Part shown: positions 7,028 to 15,288 of the stretch, piece by piece
Layout: every line of letters starts with the position of its first letter
Numbering within the stretch: the first letter of the stretch is position 1
Assembly: GCA_934503195.1 (NCBI GenBank)
Contig: CAKSVM010000014.1
Location: 1-47,325 of the forward strand
DNA length: 47,325 nt
From: an uncultured Eubacteriales bacterium
GTDB lineage: Bacteria > Bacillota > Clostridia > Oscillospirales > CAG-272
Direction: 5' to 3'
Position numbers and translations under genes: made by a program
Notes under the pieces: generated by a model
What the model was told of the DNA's origin: nothing
Databases searched by the model: none
What the model saw: the letters and a program-made list of their open reading frames with translations, nothing else

Positions 7028-7165
7028 GTTATATTTTGTTCGAAGCATTTCCGAAAAAACCGGAAGCGTCCGGCTCGCACCGCACGGTAAGACCGCCTAT
7101 TTACCCGCCGGAAGCCGAAAATGACGTGTCCTGGTCAGACTGTAGCATTTTACAGTCTTTTTTGT
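7028..7165 (+). ncRNA. Candidate short RNA or attenuated leader of RNase J
   Basis: About 138 bases from the expected start of the 7016 promoter to an intrinsic terminator, with no good reading frame. It could be an independent small RNA or a prematurely terminated leader of the RNase J transcript. It does not resemble 6S, SRP RNA, tmRNA or RNase P RNA as far as can be judged by eye. Confidence 0.3.
7137..7165 (+). terminator. Intrinsic terminator ahead of the RNase J gene
   Basis: AGACTGTA (7137-7144) and TACAGTCT (7151-7158) form a perfect 8-bp stem with a 6-base loop, followed by a T-run on the plus strand. It lies 110 bases upstream of the rnj start and well past any upstream plus-strand gene. 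Confidence 0.8.
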
Positions 7166-7274
7166 CGTATAATTTTCTCGGAAATACCAAGGCATATCTC
7201 TGCCTTGATCGGCGTTTTTCGCTGATTTGATCCTACATATATCATAAAATTTTATTATATTTACCGAACGGATT

Positions 7275-8960
7275 GTGAATCTATTGGCAAGAAAAAAGAA
7301 CGATTCAAAGCTCAAGGTCATTTCGCTCGGAGGTCTTGGTGAGATCGGAAAAAACATGACCGTGCTTGAGTATGAAAACGATATCATCGTCGTGGACTGC
7401 GGACTCGGCTTTCCGGACGATGAGATGCTCGGCGTCGATCTCGTTATTCCCGACGTCACATATCTCGAAAAGAACCTCGACCGCGTGCGCGGATTCGTAC
7501 TCACGCACGGACACGAAGATCACATCGGCGCGCTTCCCTACGTGCTGAAAACGGTCAACGCCCCGGTCTACGGAACGAGACTGACGGTCGGAATCGTCGC
7601 GAACAAGCTGGCTGAGCATACCTTCAGCGACAAGCCCGAGCTTCACACGGTTGAGGCCGGGGACACGGTAAAGCTCGGCGTATTCTCGGTTGAGTTCGTA
7701 CACGTCAACCATTCGATCGCCGACGCCTGCGCGCTCTCGATCACGACTCCGGTCGGCGTCGTATTCTTCTCGGGCGACTTCAAGCTCGACCTGACCCCGG
7801 TCGACGGGCAGGTCATGAATGTCACTCGTATCGGCGAGATCGGCAACAAGGGCGTCGCGCTGCTCTGCTGCGAGTCGACCAACGTCGAGCGTCCCGGATT
7901 CACTCCGTCCGAGAAGAAGATCGGAAAATCGCTCGACGGAATTCTGATGCAGCATCCCGACAACCGCGTGATCATCGCGACCTTCTCGTCGAACGTCCAC
8001 CGCGTCCAGCAGATAATCAACGCCAGCGCGGCACACGGGCGCAAGGTCGCCGTGACCGGACGCTCGATGACGAACATCGTCAAGACGGCGATTGAGCTCG
8101 GCTACATGACGGTTCCGGACGGAACGCTCATCGACATAAACGAAATCCGACGCTACAAGGACAATCATCTGACGATCGTGACGACCGGAAGTCAGGGCGA
8201 GCCGATGTCCGCGCTCTACCGGATGGCGTTTTCGGATCACGACAAGGTCGAGCTCGGCTCGAACGACCTCGTAATAATCAGCGCGAATCCGATTCCCGGC
8301 AACGAAAAGCTGGTCGGACGGATCATCAACGAGCTTTACAGGAAGAACGTGAAGGTGCTTTACGACGCGCTTGCCGACGTTCACGTCTCCGGCCACGCCT
8401 GCCAGGAGGAACTGAAGCTTATGCACGCACTCACGAAGCCTAAGTATTTCATGCCGATTCACGGCGAGCAGCGGCATCTTATCACGCACAAGAAGCTCGC
8501 GCAGGAGATGGGGATGCCCGAGAATCACATTTTCGTCTCTGAGATCGGAAAGGTGCTTGAAATCGGACAGGACGACGCGAAGTGGGGCGGAGTCGTTCCG
8601 GCGGGAAAGATTCTCGTCGACGGCTACGGAGTGGGCGATGTCGGAAACATCGTTCTCCGCGACCGCAGGCACTTGGCGCAGGACGGACTTATCGTGGTTG
8701 TCGCGACGGTCGACATTGATGAGCGTCTGATCCTTTCGGGTCCGGACATTGTCTCGCGCGGATTTGTGTATGTACGCGAGTCGGAGCAGCTCATGGAGCA
8801 GGTACGGACGCTCGCGAAGGACGCCCTGACCGAATGCCTTGAAAGCGGCATCACCGACTGGACCGAGCTTAAGGGTAACGTGAAGGACGATCTCTCGAAG
8901 TTCCTCTACGCGAAGACAAAGCGCAAGCCGATGATACTTCCCGTCGTAATGAACGTTTAA
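7275..8960 (+). CDS. rnj: Ribonuclease J
   Basis: A 561-residue RNase J, the metallo-beta-lactamase/beta-CASP nuclease with 5' exonuclease and endonuclease activity that drives RNA turnover and rRNA maturation in Firmicutes. Visible motifs: VISLGGLGEIGKNMTVLEY at the start, the metal site LTHGHEDHIGALPYVL, FSGDFKLD, the beta-CASP motifs ATFSSNVHRVQQI, TTGSQGEPMSALYRM and SANPIPGNE, and the C-terminal metal His in MPIHGEQRHL. Length is normal (about 555). The likely start is GTG at 7275 with only a weak GGA ribosome site. The long, terminator-containing leader suggests regulated expression. Confidence 0.96.
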   Translation: MNLLARKKNDSKLKVISLGGLGEIGKNMTVLEYENDIIVVDCGLGFPDDEMLGVDLVIPDVTYLEKNLDRVRGFVLTHGHEDHIGALPYVLKTVNAPVYGTRLTVGIVANKLAEHTFSDKPELHTVEAGDTVKLGVFSVEFVHVNHSIADACALSITTPVGVVFFSGDFKLDLTPVDGQVMNVTRIGEIGNKGVALLCCESTNVERPGFTPSEKKIGKSLDGILMQHPDNRVIIATFSSNVHRVQQIINASAAHGRKVAVTGRSMTNIVKTAIELGYMTVPDGTLIDINEIRRYKDNHLTIVTTGSQGEPMSALYRMAFSDHDKVELGSNDLVIISANPIPGNEKLVGRIINELYRKNVKVLYDALADVHVSGHACQEELKLMHALTKPKYFMPIHGEQRHLITHKKLAQEMGMPENHIFVSEIGKVLEIGQDDAKWGGVVPAGKILVDGYGVGDVGNIVLRDRRHLAQDGLIVVVATVDIDERLILSGPDIVSRGFVYVRESEQLMEQVRTLAKDALTECLESGITDWTELKGNVKDDLSKFLYAKTKRKPMILPVVMNV

Positions 8961-9032
8961 GCCGACGGCGTGCCGCCGATCCCGGACGTCAGATGCTGTG
9001 TCTGCGAATTTGTCAGTTTATACCTTATCTTG

Positions 9033-9057
9033 CGCCTTCCGGCCTTGCCGGAAGGCG
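9033..9057. repeat. Perfect 11-bp hairpin after rnj
   Basis: CGCCTTCCGGC and GCCGGAAGGCG pair perfectly around a 3-base loop (CTT). No T-run follows, so it is not a standard terminator; it could protect the 3' end of the mRNA or be a short palindromic repeat. Confidence 0.6.
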
Positions 9058-9094
9058 TTCGGCTTCGCCTCACCTGCCGAAAAAAGTGACTACG

Positions 9095-9130
9095 CGAAAA
9101 AAAACGTCAGACAAAATCTGACGTTTTTCT
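9095..9130. terminator. Bidirectional terminator between rnj and uxaA
   Basis: AACGTCAGA (9103-9111) and TCTGACGTT (9117-9125) with a CAAAA loop, preceded by eight A and followed by TTTCTTATT, so it works for both converging genes. Confidence 0.88.
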
Positions 9131-9135
9131 TATTC

Positions 9136-10554
9136 TCACAGCGTCACGCCGTTTTTCCAGATCGCGATATCATAGTACCCGCGCGCCTCGCCGACCGTCG
9201 GCTTTCCTGACGCCGTGTCGACGCAGAGCTTACAGAGTTCGCCGCAAAGGCGGTCGGAATCGACGCCCTCAATCAGGCGTCCCGCATCGAAGTCGATCCA
9301 GTGCGGCTTCTTTTTGTAAAGCTGACTGTTCGTCGAGAGCTTCAGCGTCGGAACCGGGGCGCAGAGCGGGGTTCCGCGTCCGGTCGTGAAGAGTATCAGA
9401 GCCGCGCCCGCCGCCGCGAGATTCGTCACCGCGACAAGATCGTTTCCCGGGCCGTTCACCATGTAAAGCCCGCCTTCACCCGCGCGCATCGGACATTCGC
9501 CGCAGTGAAGCCCGCCGCGAACCTCGACCTTTCCGCCTTTCTGAACGCATCCGAGCGATTTTTCCTCAAGCGTCGTGATTCCGCCAGCGATATTCCCCGG
9601 CGACGGATTGTCCGAAATTCCCTCGCCGTTTTTAATGTAATACCCGCGGAAATCGTGCAGCATCGCCGAGACCTCATCGAACGCCTTCTTATCCGCGCAG
9701 TGCGACAGAACCACGTCCTCCGCGCCGAACGCCTCGGGGATCTCGGTCATCAGCACCGTCGCGCCGCCTGCCGCGAAGGATTCCATCGCCCGACCGACGA
9801 GCGGATTCGCCGTAAGCCCCGAATATCCGTCGCTTCCGCCGCATTTGACGCCGATCGCGAGCTTTGACACCGGAAGATCTTCCCTCTCGTCATGCTTCAT
9901 GACCTCCGAAAGCTCGCCGATGAGCTTAAGCCCCTCATCGATTTCGTCCGGAACGTCCTGCGTGTTCAGGTATTTTATCCGCTCGGACTCGCCGAGTTCG
10001 GCCTTCATTGAGTCGAGCGTGTTCTCCTCGCAGCCAAGGCCGAGGATCAGAACACCGCCGACGTTCGGATTTTTCGCGAGTCCGCAGAGGGTTTTCCGCG
10101 TCATTTCGAGATCGCCGCCGAGCTGCGAGCAGCCGAACTGATGCGTCAGAGCCTTCGCGCCCGTCTTTTCAGCCAGAACCTTCGCCGTGCAGTTCGCGCA
10201 GCCGACCGTCGGGATGATCCAGATCTCGTTCCGTATCCCCGCGCGGCCGTCGGGACGAAGATAGCCCATGAAGGTCGGCGTCGTTTTTTCGTCCGCCGCG
10301 CCGCCGACAAGCCCCTCAGATTTATGATATTCCCACTTGCCGACACCTGAAATCGCCGATTTCAGATTCTCGGTGTGGACGCGCTCGCCTTTATGTATGT
10401 CACGCGTCGCGATTCCGATCGGATAGCCATATTTTATCACCTTTTCGCCTCGTTTTATATCGGCCGCCGCGATTTTCATCCCGGTCGAAAGGTCGACGAC
10501 AACGTTGTCGTCCGGGTGGATTCTGAGTTCAGACTCCGACATTTTTATAACCAT
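9136..10554 (-). CDS. uxaA: Altronate dehydratase
   Basis: A 472-residue UxaA-family enzyme that dehydrates D-altronate to 2-keto-3-deoxygluconate in galacturonate breakdown. Residues 1 to about 95 form the SAF-type N-terminal domain (IHPDDNVVVDLSTG, IKRGEKVIKYGYPIG). The catalytic part carries IIPTVGCANCTAKVLAEK, LGLGCEENT, VKCGGSDGYSGLTANPLVGRAMESF, LHCGECPMRAGEGG and LFTTGRGTPLCAPVPTLK, with conserved Cys residues for the iron site. Two ATGs are possible (10554 and 10542); the first sits directly after a perfect hairpin that follows AAGGAAG. It is the last gene of an operon with uxaB and two regulators. Confidence 0.94.
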   Translation of the reverse strand: MVIKMSESELRIHPDDNVVVDLSTGMKIAAADIKRGEKVIKYGYPIGIATRDIHKGERVHTENLKSAISGVGKWEYHKSEGLVGGAADEKTTPTFMGYLRPDGRAGIRNEIWIIPTVGCANCTAKVLAEKTGAKALTHQFGCSQLGGDLEMTRKTLCGLAKNPNVGGVLILGLGCEENTLDSMKAELGESERIKYLNTQDVPDEIDEGLKLIGELSEVMKHDEREDLPVSKLAIGVKCGGSDGYSGLTANPLVGRAMESFAAGGATVLMTEIPEAFGAEDVVLSHCADKKAFDEVSAMLHDFRGYYIKNGEGISDNPSPGNIAGGITTLEEKSLGCVQKGGKVEVRGGLHCGECPMRAGEGGLYMVNGPGNDLVAVTNLAAAGAALILFTTGRGTPLCAPVPTLKLSTNSQLYKKKPHWIDFDAGRLIEGVDSDRLCGELCKLCVDTASGKPTVGEARGYYDIAIWKNGVTL

Positions 10555-10662
10555 AGCTTTTGCGCAGCAAAAGCTTCCTTTCTTGCTTTTTGTGGCACGG
10601 TTGGCGGAGCCAAATCGCGGTTGTAAGACCGCGATAGGGACACAAAATGCCGATTGAAAGCG
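10555..10662 (-). promoter_or_regulatory. uxaB-uxaA intergenic region with three perfect hairpins
   Basis: Three inverted repeats lie in and beside 108 bases: ATTGAAAGC/GCTTTCAAT at 10653-10674, spanning the uxaB stop codon; ATCGCGGT/ACCGCGAT at 10614-10635; and AGCTTTTGC/GCAAAAGCT at 10555-10575, which touches the uxaA start. The ribosome site AAGGAAG lies at the upstream edge of the last one, so the hairpin separates it from the ATG. None has a T-run. A role in mRNA stability or translation of uxaA is inferred. Confidence 0.6.
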
Positions 10663-11958
10663 TCAGCTTTCAATCTTCTCAACCTCCGAAGCTATCGCCG
10701 AGAGATCGGCTCCCCAGAGCTTTTCGTCGCGGACAATCTCAGACACCGAACGGCTTTGCATCATCTCAACGACCGCCGGATCGTCGGCGGGCGGACGCTT
10801 TTTGTAAAGCTCGATCAGCTTCGCGAGCGAAAAAGTCAGGCAGGGCGGGTATTTCCCGAACTTCGACCTGTACGCGAGCAGACTCGGAAGCACTCTCACC
10901 TTCCACTTGCTGACCGAATTCAGCGCGATCGACTCGCATTTGTGGTGGATGAAGGGATTCGCGAACCGCCAGATAACGTCCTCGGCGTAGGCCTTCGCGT
11001 CGGCAAGGTCGCACTCGCCTTCGAGCGACGGAATGATCTCCCCGAAAAGGCATCTGTCGAGGAATCCGCGGATTTTATCGTCGGCGACGCACTCTCCGAC
11101 CGTCCCGATTCCCGAAAGGAGCGCGTATGGGATCATCGAGGTGTGCGCGCCGTTGAGGATCCGCACCTTCATCGTCCGCCAGAGCGAGAGATCGTTTACG
11201 AATTTCAGCCCGTCGAGGTCACAGAAAACCGGGAATCTTTGCGTAATATCCGGCCCACCCTCGATGACCCAGAGCCTGAAATATTCGCTCGTGTTGACAA
11301 ACTCGTCCTCGTAAGTAAGCCCGGTGTCGTCGCCCTCGGCCGGCTTTCCCGAGACGATCCGGTCGACGAGCGTGTTCCGGAAATCGCAGTCGTTCTTCAC
11401 GTAATTCTCAAATCCCGCGCCGAACCCGAAATCGCGGCCGTGCTGGAGAACGATCTCGCGCAGCTTCAGGCCGTTGTTTTCGATAAGCTCGCACGGAAGC
11501 ACGAGAAAGCCCGGAAGCCCGGCCTTCATCCGGCGGTGAATCAGCGCGGCGAGTCTCGCGGGATAGCTCCTCGCGCCGTTCACGTCAGGCGTGAACTCAT
11601 ATACGATCCCGGCCTCGGTCGTGTTCGAGACGATCGCCGTCGTGTCGGGATTTTCGGCGAGCGAGAGGAATTTCTCGAAATCGTCGGCCGGATTCAGACT
11701 CGAATCGATACAGTCGACCCTCGTCACCGACTTATGCTCGCCGTCGCGCGCGATATGCGTGTACATGAAATTCTGCCTTGAAAGCGGATCCTCTCCGGTC
11801 GTCTTCGAGCGGATAATCACCGCGTCGCCGGAATCGTCGCCGCAAATCCGGTTGCTCTCCTGAAGCATCACGTCAAAGAAGCCGCGGAGAAAAACTCCGC
11901 CGCCAAACTGGATGACGCGTATCTTACGCCTCGGTTTCTCAAAATCTGTTATTTTCAT
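10663..11958 (-). CDS. uxaB: Tagaturonate reductase (altronate oxidoreductase)
   Basis: A 431-residue NAD-dependent enzyme of the mannitol dehydrogenase family that reduces D-tagaturonate to D-altronate. The nucleotide-binding start is RKIRVIQFGGGVFLRGFFDVMLQ; the UxaB-type features are IVSNTTEAGI, GFLVLPCELIENNGLKLREIVLQH, FVNTSEYFRLWVIEG, the catalytic region KVRILNGAHTSMIPYALLSG and the late SVSKWKVRVLPSLLAY with its conserved Lys. Substrate choice between tagaturonate and fructuronate (UxaB or UxuB) rests on the UxaB-like start and the uxaA neighbour. It overlaps the MocR gene by 4 bases. Confidence 0.92.
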   Translation of the reverse strand: MKITDFEKPRRKIRVIQFGGGVFLRGFFDVMLQESNRICGDDSGDAVIIRSKTTGEDPLSRQNFMYTHIARDGEHKSVTRVDCIDSSLNPADDFEKFLSLAENPDTTAIVSNTTEAGIVYEFTPDVNGARSYPARLAALIHRRMKAGLPGFLVLPCELIENNGLKLREIVLQHGRDFGFGAGFENYVKNDCDFRNTLVDRIVSGKPAEGDDTGLTYEDEFVNTSEYFRLWVIEGGPDITQRFPVFCDLDGLKFVNDLSLWRTMKVRILNGAHTSMIPYALLSGIGTVGECVADDKIRGFLDRCLFGEIIPSLEGECDLADAKAYAEDVIWRFANPFIHHKCESIALNSVSKWKVRVLPSLLAYRSKFGKYPPCLTFSLAKLIELYKKRPPADDPAVVEMMQSRSVSEIVRDEKLWGADLSAIASEVEKIES

Positions 11959-13343
11959 ACATTATCTCCCTGAAGATCAAAAACTTCAAACGCCCTCCGG
12001 ATCGAGTCCTCGTCGATCCCGGCGAAGTTCATCACGATCGCGTTCCGTATCGCGCCGGGCGGCGTTCCGGGCATCGTGTATTCCGAAATCCCGGCGACGT
12101 GGATTCCCATCCGCGCGGTCTTCTTGACGACCTCCGACTCCGAAAGCCCGTCCTTCAGCCTCACGATAATGTGGACTCCGGCCTCGGTTCCCATGACCTC
12201 GATTCGTTCGCCGAACCTTTCAAGCTCCCCGCAGAGGACGTCGCGGCGGCTCTTGTAGATTCTCCGCATCCTTGACAGATGCCGCTCAAACGAGCCGTCG
12301 GCGATGAATCTCGCCAGCACGTACTGTTCGAGCGCGGGGACGGTCGACGAGCAGAAATTCATCTCGGCGTCGAATTTCCGCGTAAGCCCGGGCGGAAGCA
12401 CCATGTAGCCGATACGCATCGATGGCGCGAGGGTTCTCGTGAAGGTGTTCATATAGATCACGCGGTCGCTCCGGTCGAGGCTGTAAAGGCTCGGAAAGCT
12501 CGGTCCGCTGTACCTGAACTCGCTGTCAAAGTCGTCCTCGATTATGAATCTTCCCTCGCCCGACGAAACCCAGCTTATAAGCTCGCGTCTGCGTTCGGGC
12601 GACATGACTACTCCGAGCGGAAAGCTGTGCGACGGCGTGACCTGAACGACCTCGATTCCGGAATCTTCGAGCAGATCGGCGCGGACTCCCTCGCTGTCTC
12701 CCGGGAGAAAGGTCAGTCCCGCGCCGAGCTTTGAGTAGATCTTCGCCGCCTTTGTGTAGCCCGGGCTTTCGAAAGCGTAGGCACGCCGTCCGAGAAGCTG
12801 ATAGACGAGGCCGAGAAGATACTCGATTCCCGCTCCGATTATGATCTGCGACGGCTCGCAGTTTATCCCGCGGAGCAGCGCGAGCTTTCTTGAGATTTCG
12901 AGCCGCAGCTCATAGACTCCCTTCGGGTCGATCGCCGCGAGAAGCTTTGTGTCCTTTTCCGAGAGCGTCTCGCGCATCAGCTTTGCCCACGTGTAGAACG
13001 GAAAACCCTCGACCGCGGTTCCCGACGATCTGAAATCGAAAATTTCGGTCTTCCCTCCGGAGTCCTTCCCGGAGGATTTTTTCGGAGCTTCGCCGCGCGG
13101 CCTGAGCTTTTCGGGCGAGAGAGCCACCGCGCCCTTAGCGACGAAATATCCGCGCCGCTCCATCGAACAGATAAGCCCCTCGGCCTCGAGGAGTTCGAGC
13201 GCGCCGACGACCGTCATCAGCGAGAGCTTTTTCTCCTCGGCCAGCGCGCGCTTTGACGGGAGCTTTTCGCCGGGGCGGAGCGTGCCCGAGTAGATTCCGC
13301 TTCTGATCTCGTCCGCGAGCTTTTTATAGAGCGGCGTTTTCAT
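11955..13343 (-). CDS. MocR-type regulator (GntR helix-turn-helix fused to aminotransferase fold)
   Basis: A 462-residue protein. Residues 1 to 75 form a GntR winged helix (LYKKLADEIRSGIYSGTLRPGEKLPSKRALAEE, then LLEAEGLICSMERRGYFVA). A linker rich in K, S and G follows, then a class-I aminotransferase fold with SFPLGVVMSPERR and IIEDDFDSEFRY, including the PLP-ring Asp. The segment expected to hold the PLP-binding lysine (typically TFSKTL-PS-RIGY) reads NTFTRTLAPSMRIGY, with Arg (AGA) in place of Lys, so it may not bind PLP as an internal aldimine. It overlaps both the DeoR gene and uxaB by 4 bases (ATGA). A role in uronate control is inferred from the operon. Confidence 0.9.
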   Translation of the reverse strand: MKTPLYKKLADEIRSGIYSGTLRPGEKLPSKRALAEEKKLSLMTVVGALELLEAEGLICSMERRGYFVAKGAVALSPEKLRPRGEAPKKSSGKDSGGKTEIFDFRSSGTAVEGFPFYTWAKLMRETLSEKDTKLLAAIDPKGVYELRLEISRKLALLRGINCEPSQIIIGAGIEYLLGLVYQLLGRRAYAFESPGYTKAAKIYSKLGAGLTFLPGDSEGVRADLLEDSGIEVVQVTPSHSFPLGVVMSPERRRELISWVSSGEGRFIIEDDFDSEFRYSGPSFPSLYSLDRSDRVIYMNTFTRTLAPSMRIGYMVLPPGLTRKFDAEMNFCSSTVPALEQYVLARFIADGSFERHLSRMRRIYKSRRDVLCGELERFGERIEVMGTEAGVHIIVRLKDGLSESEVVKKTARMGIHVAGISEYTMPGTPPGAIRNAIVMNFAGIDEDSIRRAFEVFDLQGDNV

Positions 13344-14098
13344 TCACTCACCTCACATCTTACGACGCGGACCCCGAGCTTCGAAAATCCCGGAAGCCCT
13401 TCCCCGCCGTCGGTTATAAGACACGAGAGCCTGTCGGCTCCGCAGACCGAAAACGGAGCCTCGACCCCGATTTTCCCGGCCGGAAAGACTCCGACGACCT
13501 TTTTCGACGCCATCGAGACCTCCGAGAAAAACACCGCCGCCGCGTGATCGCTTTCCGAGAGTCCGAAGTCGACGCTGATCCCGTCGGTGAGAAGAAAGCA
13601 TTTGTCAAATCTCATTTTTCTCACGGCCGAGATCGCGAAGCCGTCGTAAAAATTCCCGTCGGGCGAAATCTCCCCGCCGACAAGAATCGACTTAAGCTCC
13701 TTCTTCTGACTGAGCATCGACGCCGCGAGAAGCGAGTTCGTGACGACGCGGAGATTTCCGGCCGTGAGATTTTCGATTATCGAAAGCCCGGTCTCGCCGC
13801 CGGGGACGAAAATCGTATCGCCGTCCGAAACGAGCGACGCCGCGTGGAGCGCGAGCGGCGAAGCCCCGCCGGCGTTTTGCGAGTCGTTCGTCACGGCGCG
13901 GCGCGGGATTATCTCATCCGAAACCGGAATCGCGCCGCCGTGAGTGCGCCGCAGAAGTCCGCGTTCCTCAAGGAGCCGCAGATCGCGCTTCGCGCTGTCA
14001 TAGCTGACGCCGAATTCCTTCTGTATCCGATCCGTCGTGATACTTCCGTATGAACTTATGATCGCGAGTATCGCGCGGTGCCTTTCCTCGATAGACAT
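13340..14098 (-). CDS. DeoR-family transcriptional regulator
   Basis: A 252-residue regulator with the DeoR helix-turn-helix at the start (RHRAILAIISSYGSITTDRIQKEFGVSYDSAKRDLRLLEERGLLRRTHGGAIP) and a sugar-phosphate-binding domain after it (SDGDTIFVPGGETGLSIIENL, VVTNSLLAASML, LVGGEISPDGNFYDGFAI). Such proteins usually sense a phosphorylated sugar intermediate. It is first in the operon DeoR-MocR-uxaB-uxaA, so it probably controls the operon and itself. The ATG at 14098 has AAGGAA upstream. Confidence 0.92.
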   Translation of the reverse strand: MSIEERHRAILAIISSYGSITTDRIQKEFGVSYDSAKRDLRLLEERGLLRRTHGGAIPVSDEIIPRRAVTNDSQNAGGASPLALHAASLVSDGDTIFVPGGETGLSIIENLTAGNLRVVTNSLLAASMLSQKKELKSILVGGEISPDGNFYDGFAISAVRKMRFDKCFLLTDGISVDFGLSESDHAAAVFFSEVSMASKKVVGVFPAGKIGVEAPFSVCGADRLSCLITDGGEGLPGFSKLGVRVVRCEVSE

Positions 14099-14131
14099 TT
14101 TTTCCTTGTTCCTTTACTTTTACTTCAATAT

Positions 14132-14160
14132 ATTATACCATGACTTGTGGAAAAAGTCAA
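14132..14160 (-). promoter_or_regulatory. Promoter of the DeoR-MocR-uxaBA operon
   Basis: On the minus strand TTGACT and TATAAT are 17 bases apart, with TGG before the -10; the DeoR ATG follows after about 34 bases. Confidence 0.85.
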
Positions 14161-14233
14161 TAGTCATATTCGCAAAGCCGCGGCAATATATTAGAGTAGC
14201 CATTAAAAATAACAAAAAACGGAGGAAAAAATC

Positions 14234-15166
14234 ATGTACTGCGCCTACAAGCCCGAGGGAAACCTCATCCTGACCGACGAAAACCGCGAATACCTCTCGA
14301 CTCCCGAAAACCTCGAACGCGCGATGAACGAGGGAATCATCCTCGAAGCCCCGGCCGTCAGATGCTCGAACTTTCTCGATCTCACGGTCGATCTCGGACA
14401 GACCGCCGGCACGATGGAGCGCGACGAGGTCGTCTTTGAGCCCGACGGAAGCCCGATAAAGGATATCGCGGTCATCACCCGCGTCGGAAAGCCGGTCTGC
14501 TTCAGGATAATTTCGATCCGCGACGGAAAGATAAAGCTCTCGCGCCGCGAAGCCCAGAAGGAGGCCTACGCGAACTTCATCTCAGGTCTGACTCCCGGCG
14601 ACATAATCCCGGCCAAGGTCACGCATCTTGAGCATTTCGGCGCGTTCGTAGATATCGGCTGCGGATTCGTCTCGCTGCTTCCGATCGACTGCGTCTCGGT
14701 CTCGAGAATCTCGCACCCGCGCGACCGGATTTCGGTCGGCGAGGAATTCCCGGTCGTCGTCAGGTCGGTCGAGCGCGACGAAAACGGGCGTCCGATCCGG
14801 ATTTTCGTCAGCCGCCGCGAGCTTCTCGGAACATGGGAGGAGAACGCCGCGCTCTTCGAGGCCGGGCAGACCGTGACCGGAATCGTCCGCTCGATCGAAC
14901 CCTACGGAGTCTTCATCGAGCTTTCACCGAATCTCGCGGGACTGGCCGAGTACCGCGACGATCTCGTCCCGGGTCAGGGCGCGGCGGTCTACATAAAGTC
15001 GATCATCCCCGAGCGGATGAAGATCAAGCTCGCCGTCGTCGATCCCTGCCGCGGAATTATTCCGAAGACCGGCCGTCACGTCTTCGTCCCTGAGGAGACG
15101 AGACACATCTCGTACTGGAAGTACTCGCCCGACTCGTGCGAAAAGGTCGTCGAGAGCGTTTTCTGA
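14234..15166 (+). CDS. S1 RNA-binding domain protein (short ribosomal protein S1-like)
   Basis: A 310-residue protein with two clear S1 domains: about 116 to 200 (GDIIPAKVTHLEHFGAFVDIGCGFVSLLPI, IRIFVSRRELLGTW) and about 214 to 275 (GQTVTGIVRSIEPYGVFIELSPNLAGLAEY). The N-terminal 110 residues contain a more degenerate repeat (LGQTAGTMERDEVVFEP, CFRIISIRDGKIKLSRREAQKEA). Proteins like this in Clostridia are annotated as 30S ribosomal protein S1 although shorter than the E. coli protein. They bind mRNA near the start site. The ATG has GGAGGA upstream. It is divergent from the DeoR operon. Confidence 0.88.
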   Translation: MYCAYKPEGNLILTDENREYLSTPENLERAMNEGIILEAPAVRCSNFLDLTVDLGQTAGTMERDEVVFEPDGSPIKDIAVITRVGKPVCFRIISIRDGKIKLSRREAQKEAYANFISGLTPGDIIPAKVTHLEHFGAFVDIGCGFVSLLPIDCVSVSRISHPRDRISVGEEFPVVVRSVERDENGRPIRIFVSRRELLGTWEENAALFEAGQTVTGIVRSIEPYGVFIELSPNLAGLAEYRDDLVPGQGAAVYIKSIIPERMKIKLAVVDPCRGIIPKTGRHVFVPEETRHISYWKYSPDSCEKVVESVF

Positions 15167-15203
15167 AAATTCGAAAAAATTTGTAAAAAATGTGAAAAAC
15201 CCC

Positions 15204-15232
15204 TTTATTTTTCCGCGAAGATGTGATATAAT
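15204..15232 (+). promoter_or_regulatory. Promoter of the cytidylate-kinase-like gene
   Basis: TGATATAAT forms an extended -10 (15224-15232) with a weak -35 TTTATT 17 bases upstream. The ATG at 15289 has GGAGG before it. Confidence 0.65.
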
Positions 15233-15288
15233 AGATACAGAGGAACTGCCAAGAGCGTTTCCATAATAAAACACGGAGGTTTCAAATC

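Larger units (their letters stand above)
6886..7274. other. Gene-free stretch: leaders, promoter and terminator
   Basis: This gap holds the ribosome site of the small minus-strand gene, an AT-rich zone (6960-7020), an extended -10 promoter on the plus strand at 7013-7021, an intrinsic terminator at 7137-7165, and the leader of the RNase J gene with a small AAGGCA/TGCCTT hairpin near 7190-7206. No convincing protein gene lies in it. Confidence 0.6.

Noticed and set aside
7305..8672. Long open frame antisense to the RNase J gene
   Set aside because: RNase J is unmistakable on the plus strand; the GC-rich codon bias leaves the antisense frame open. It has no ribosome site and no recognisable domain.
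10654..11781. Plus-strand frame opposite uxaB
   Set aside because: Shadow of a clear UxaB gene; the composition is dominated by R, D, V and E, as expected from reversed codons.
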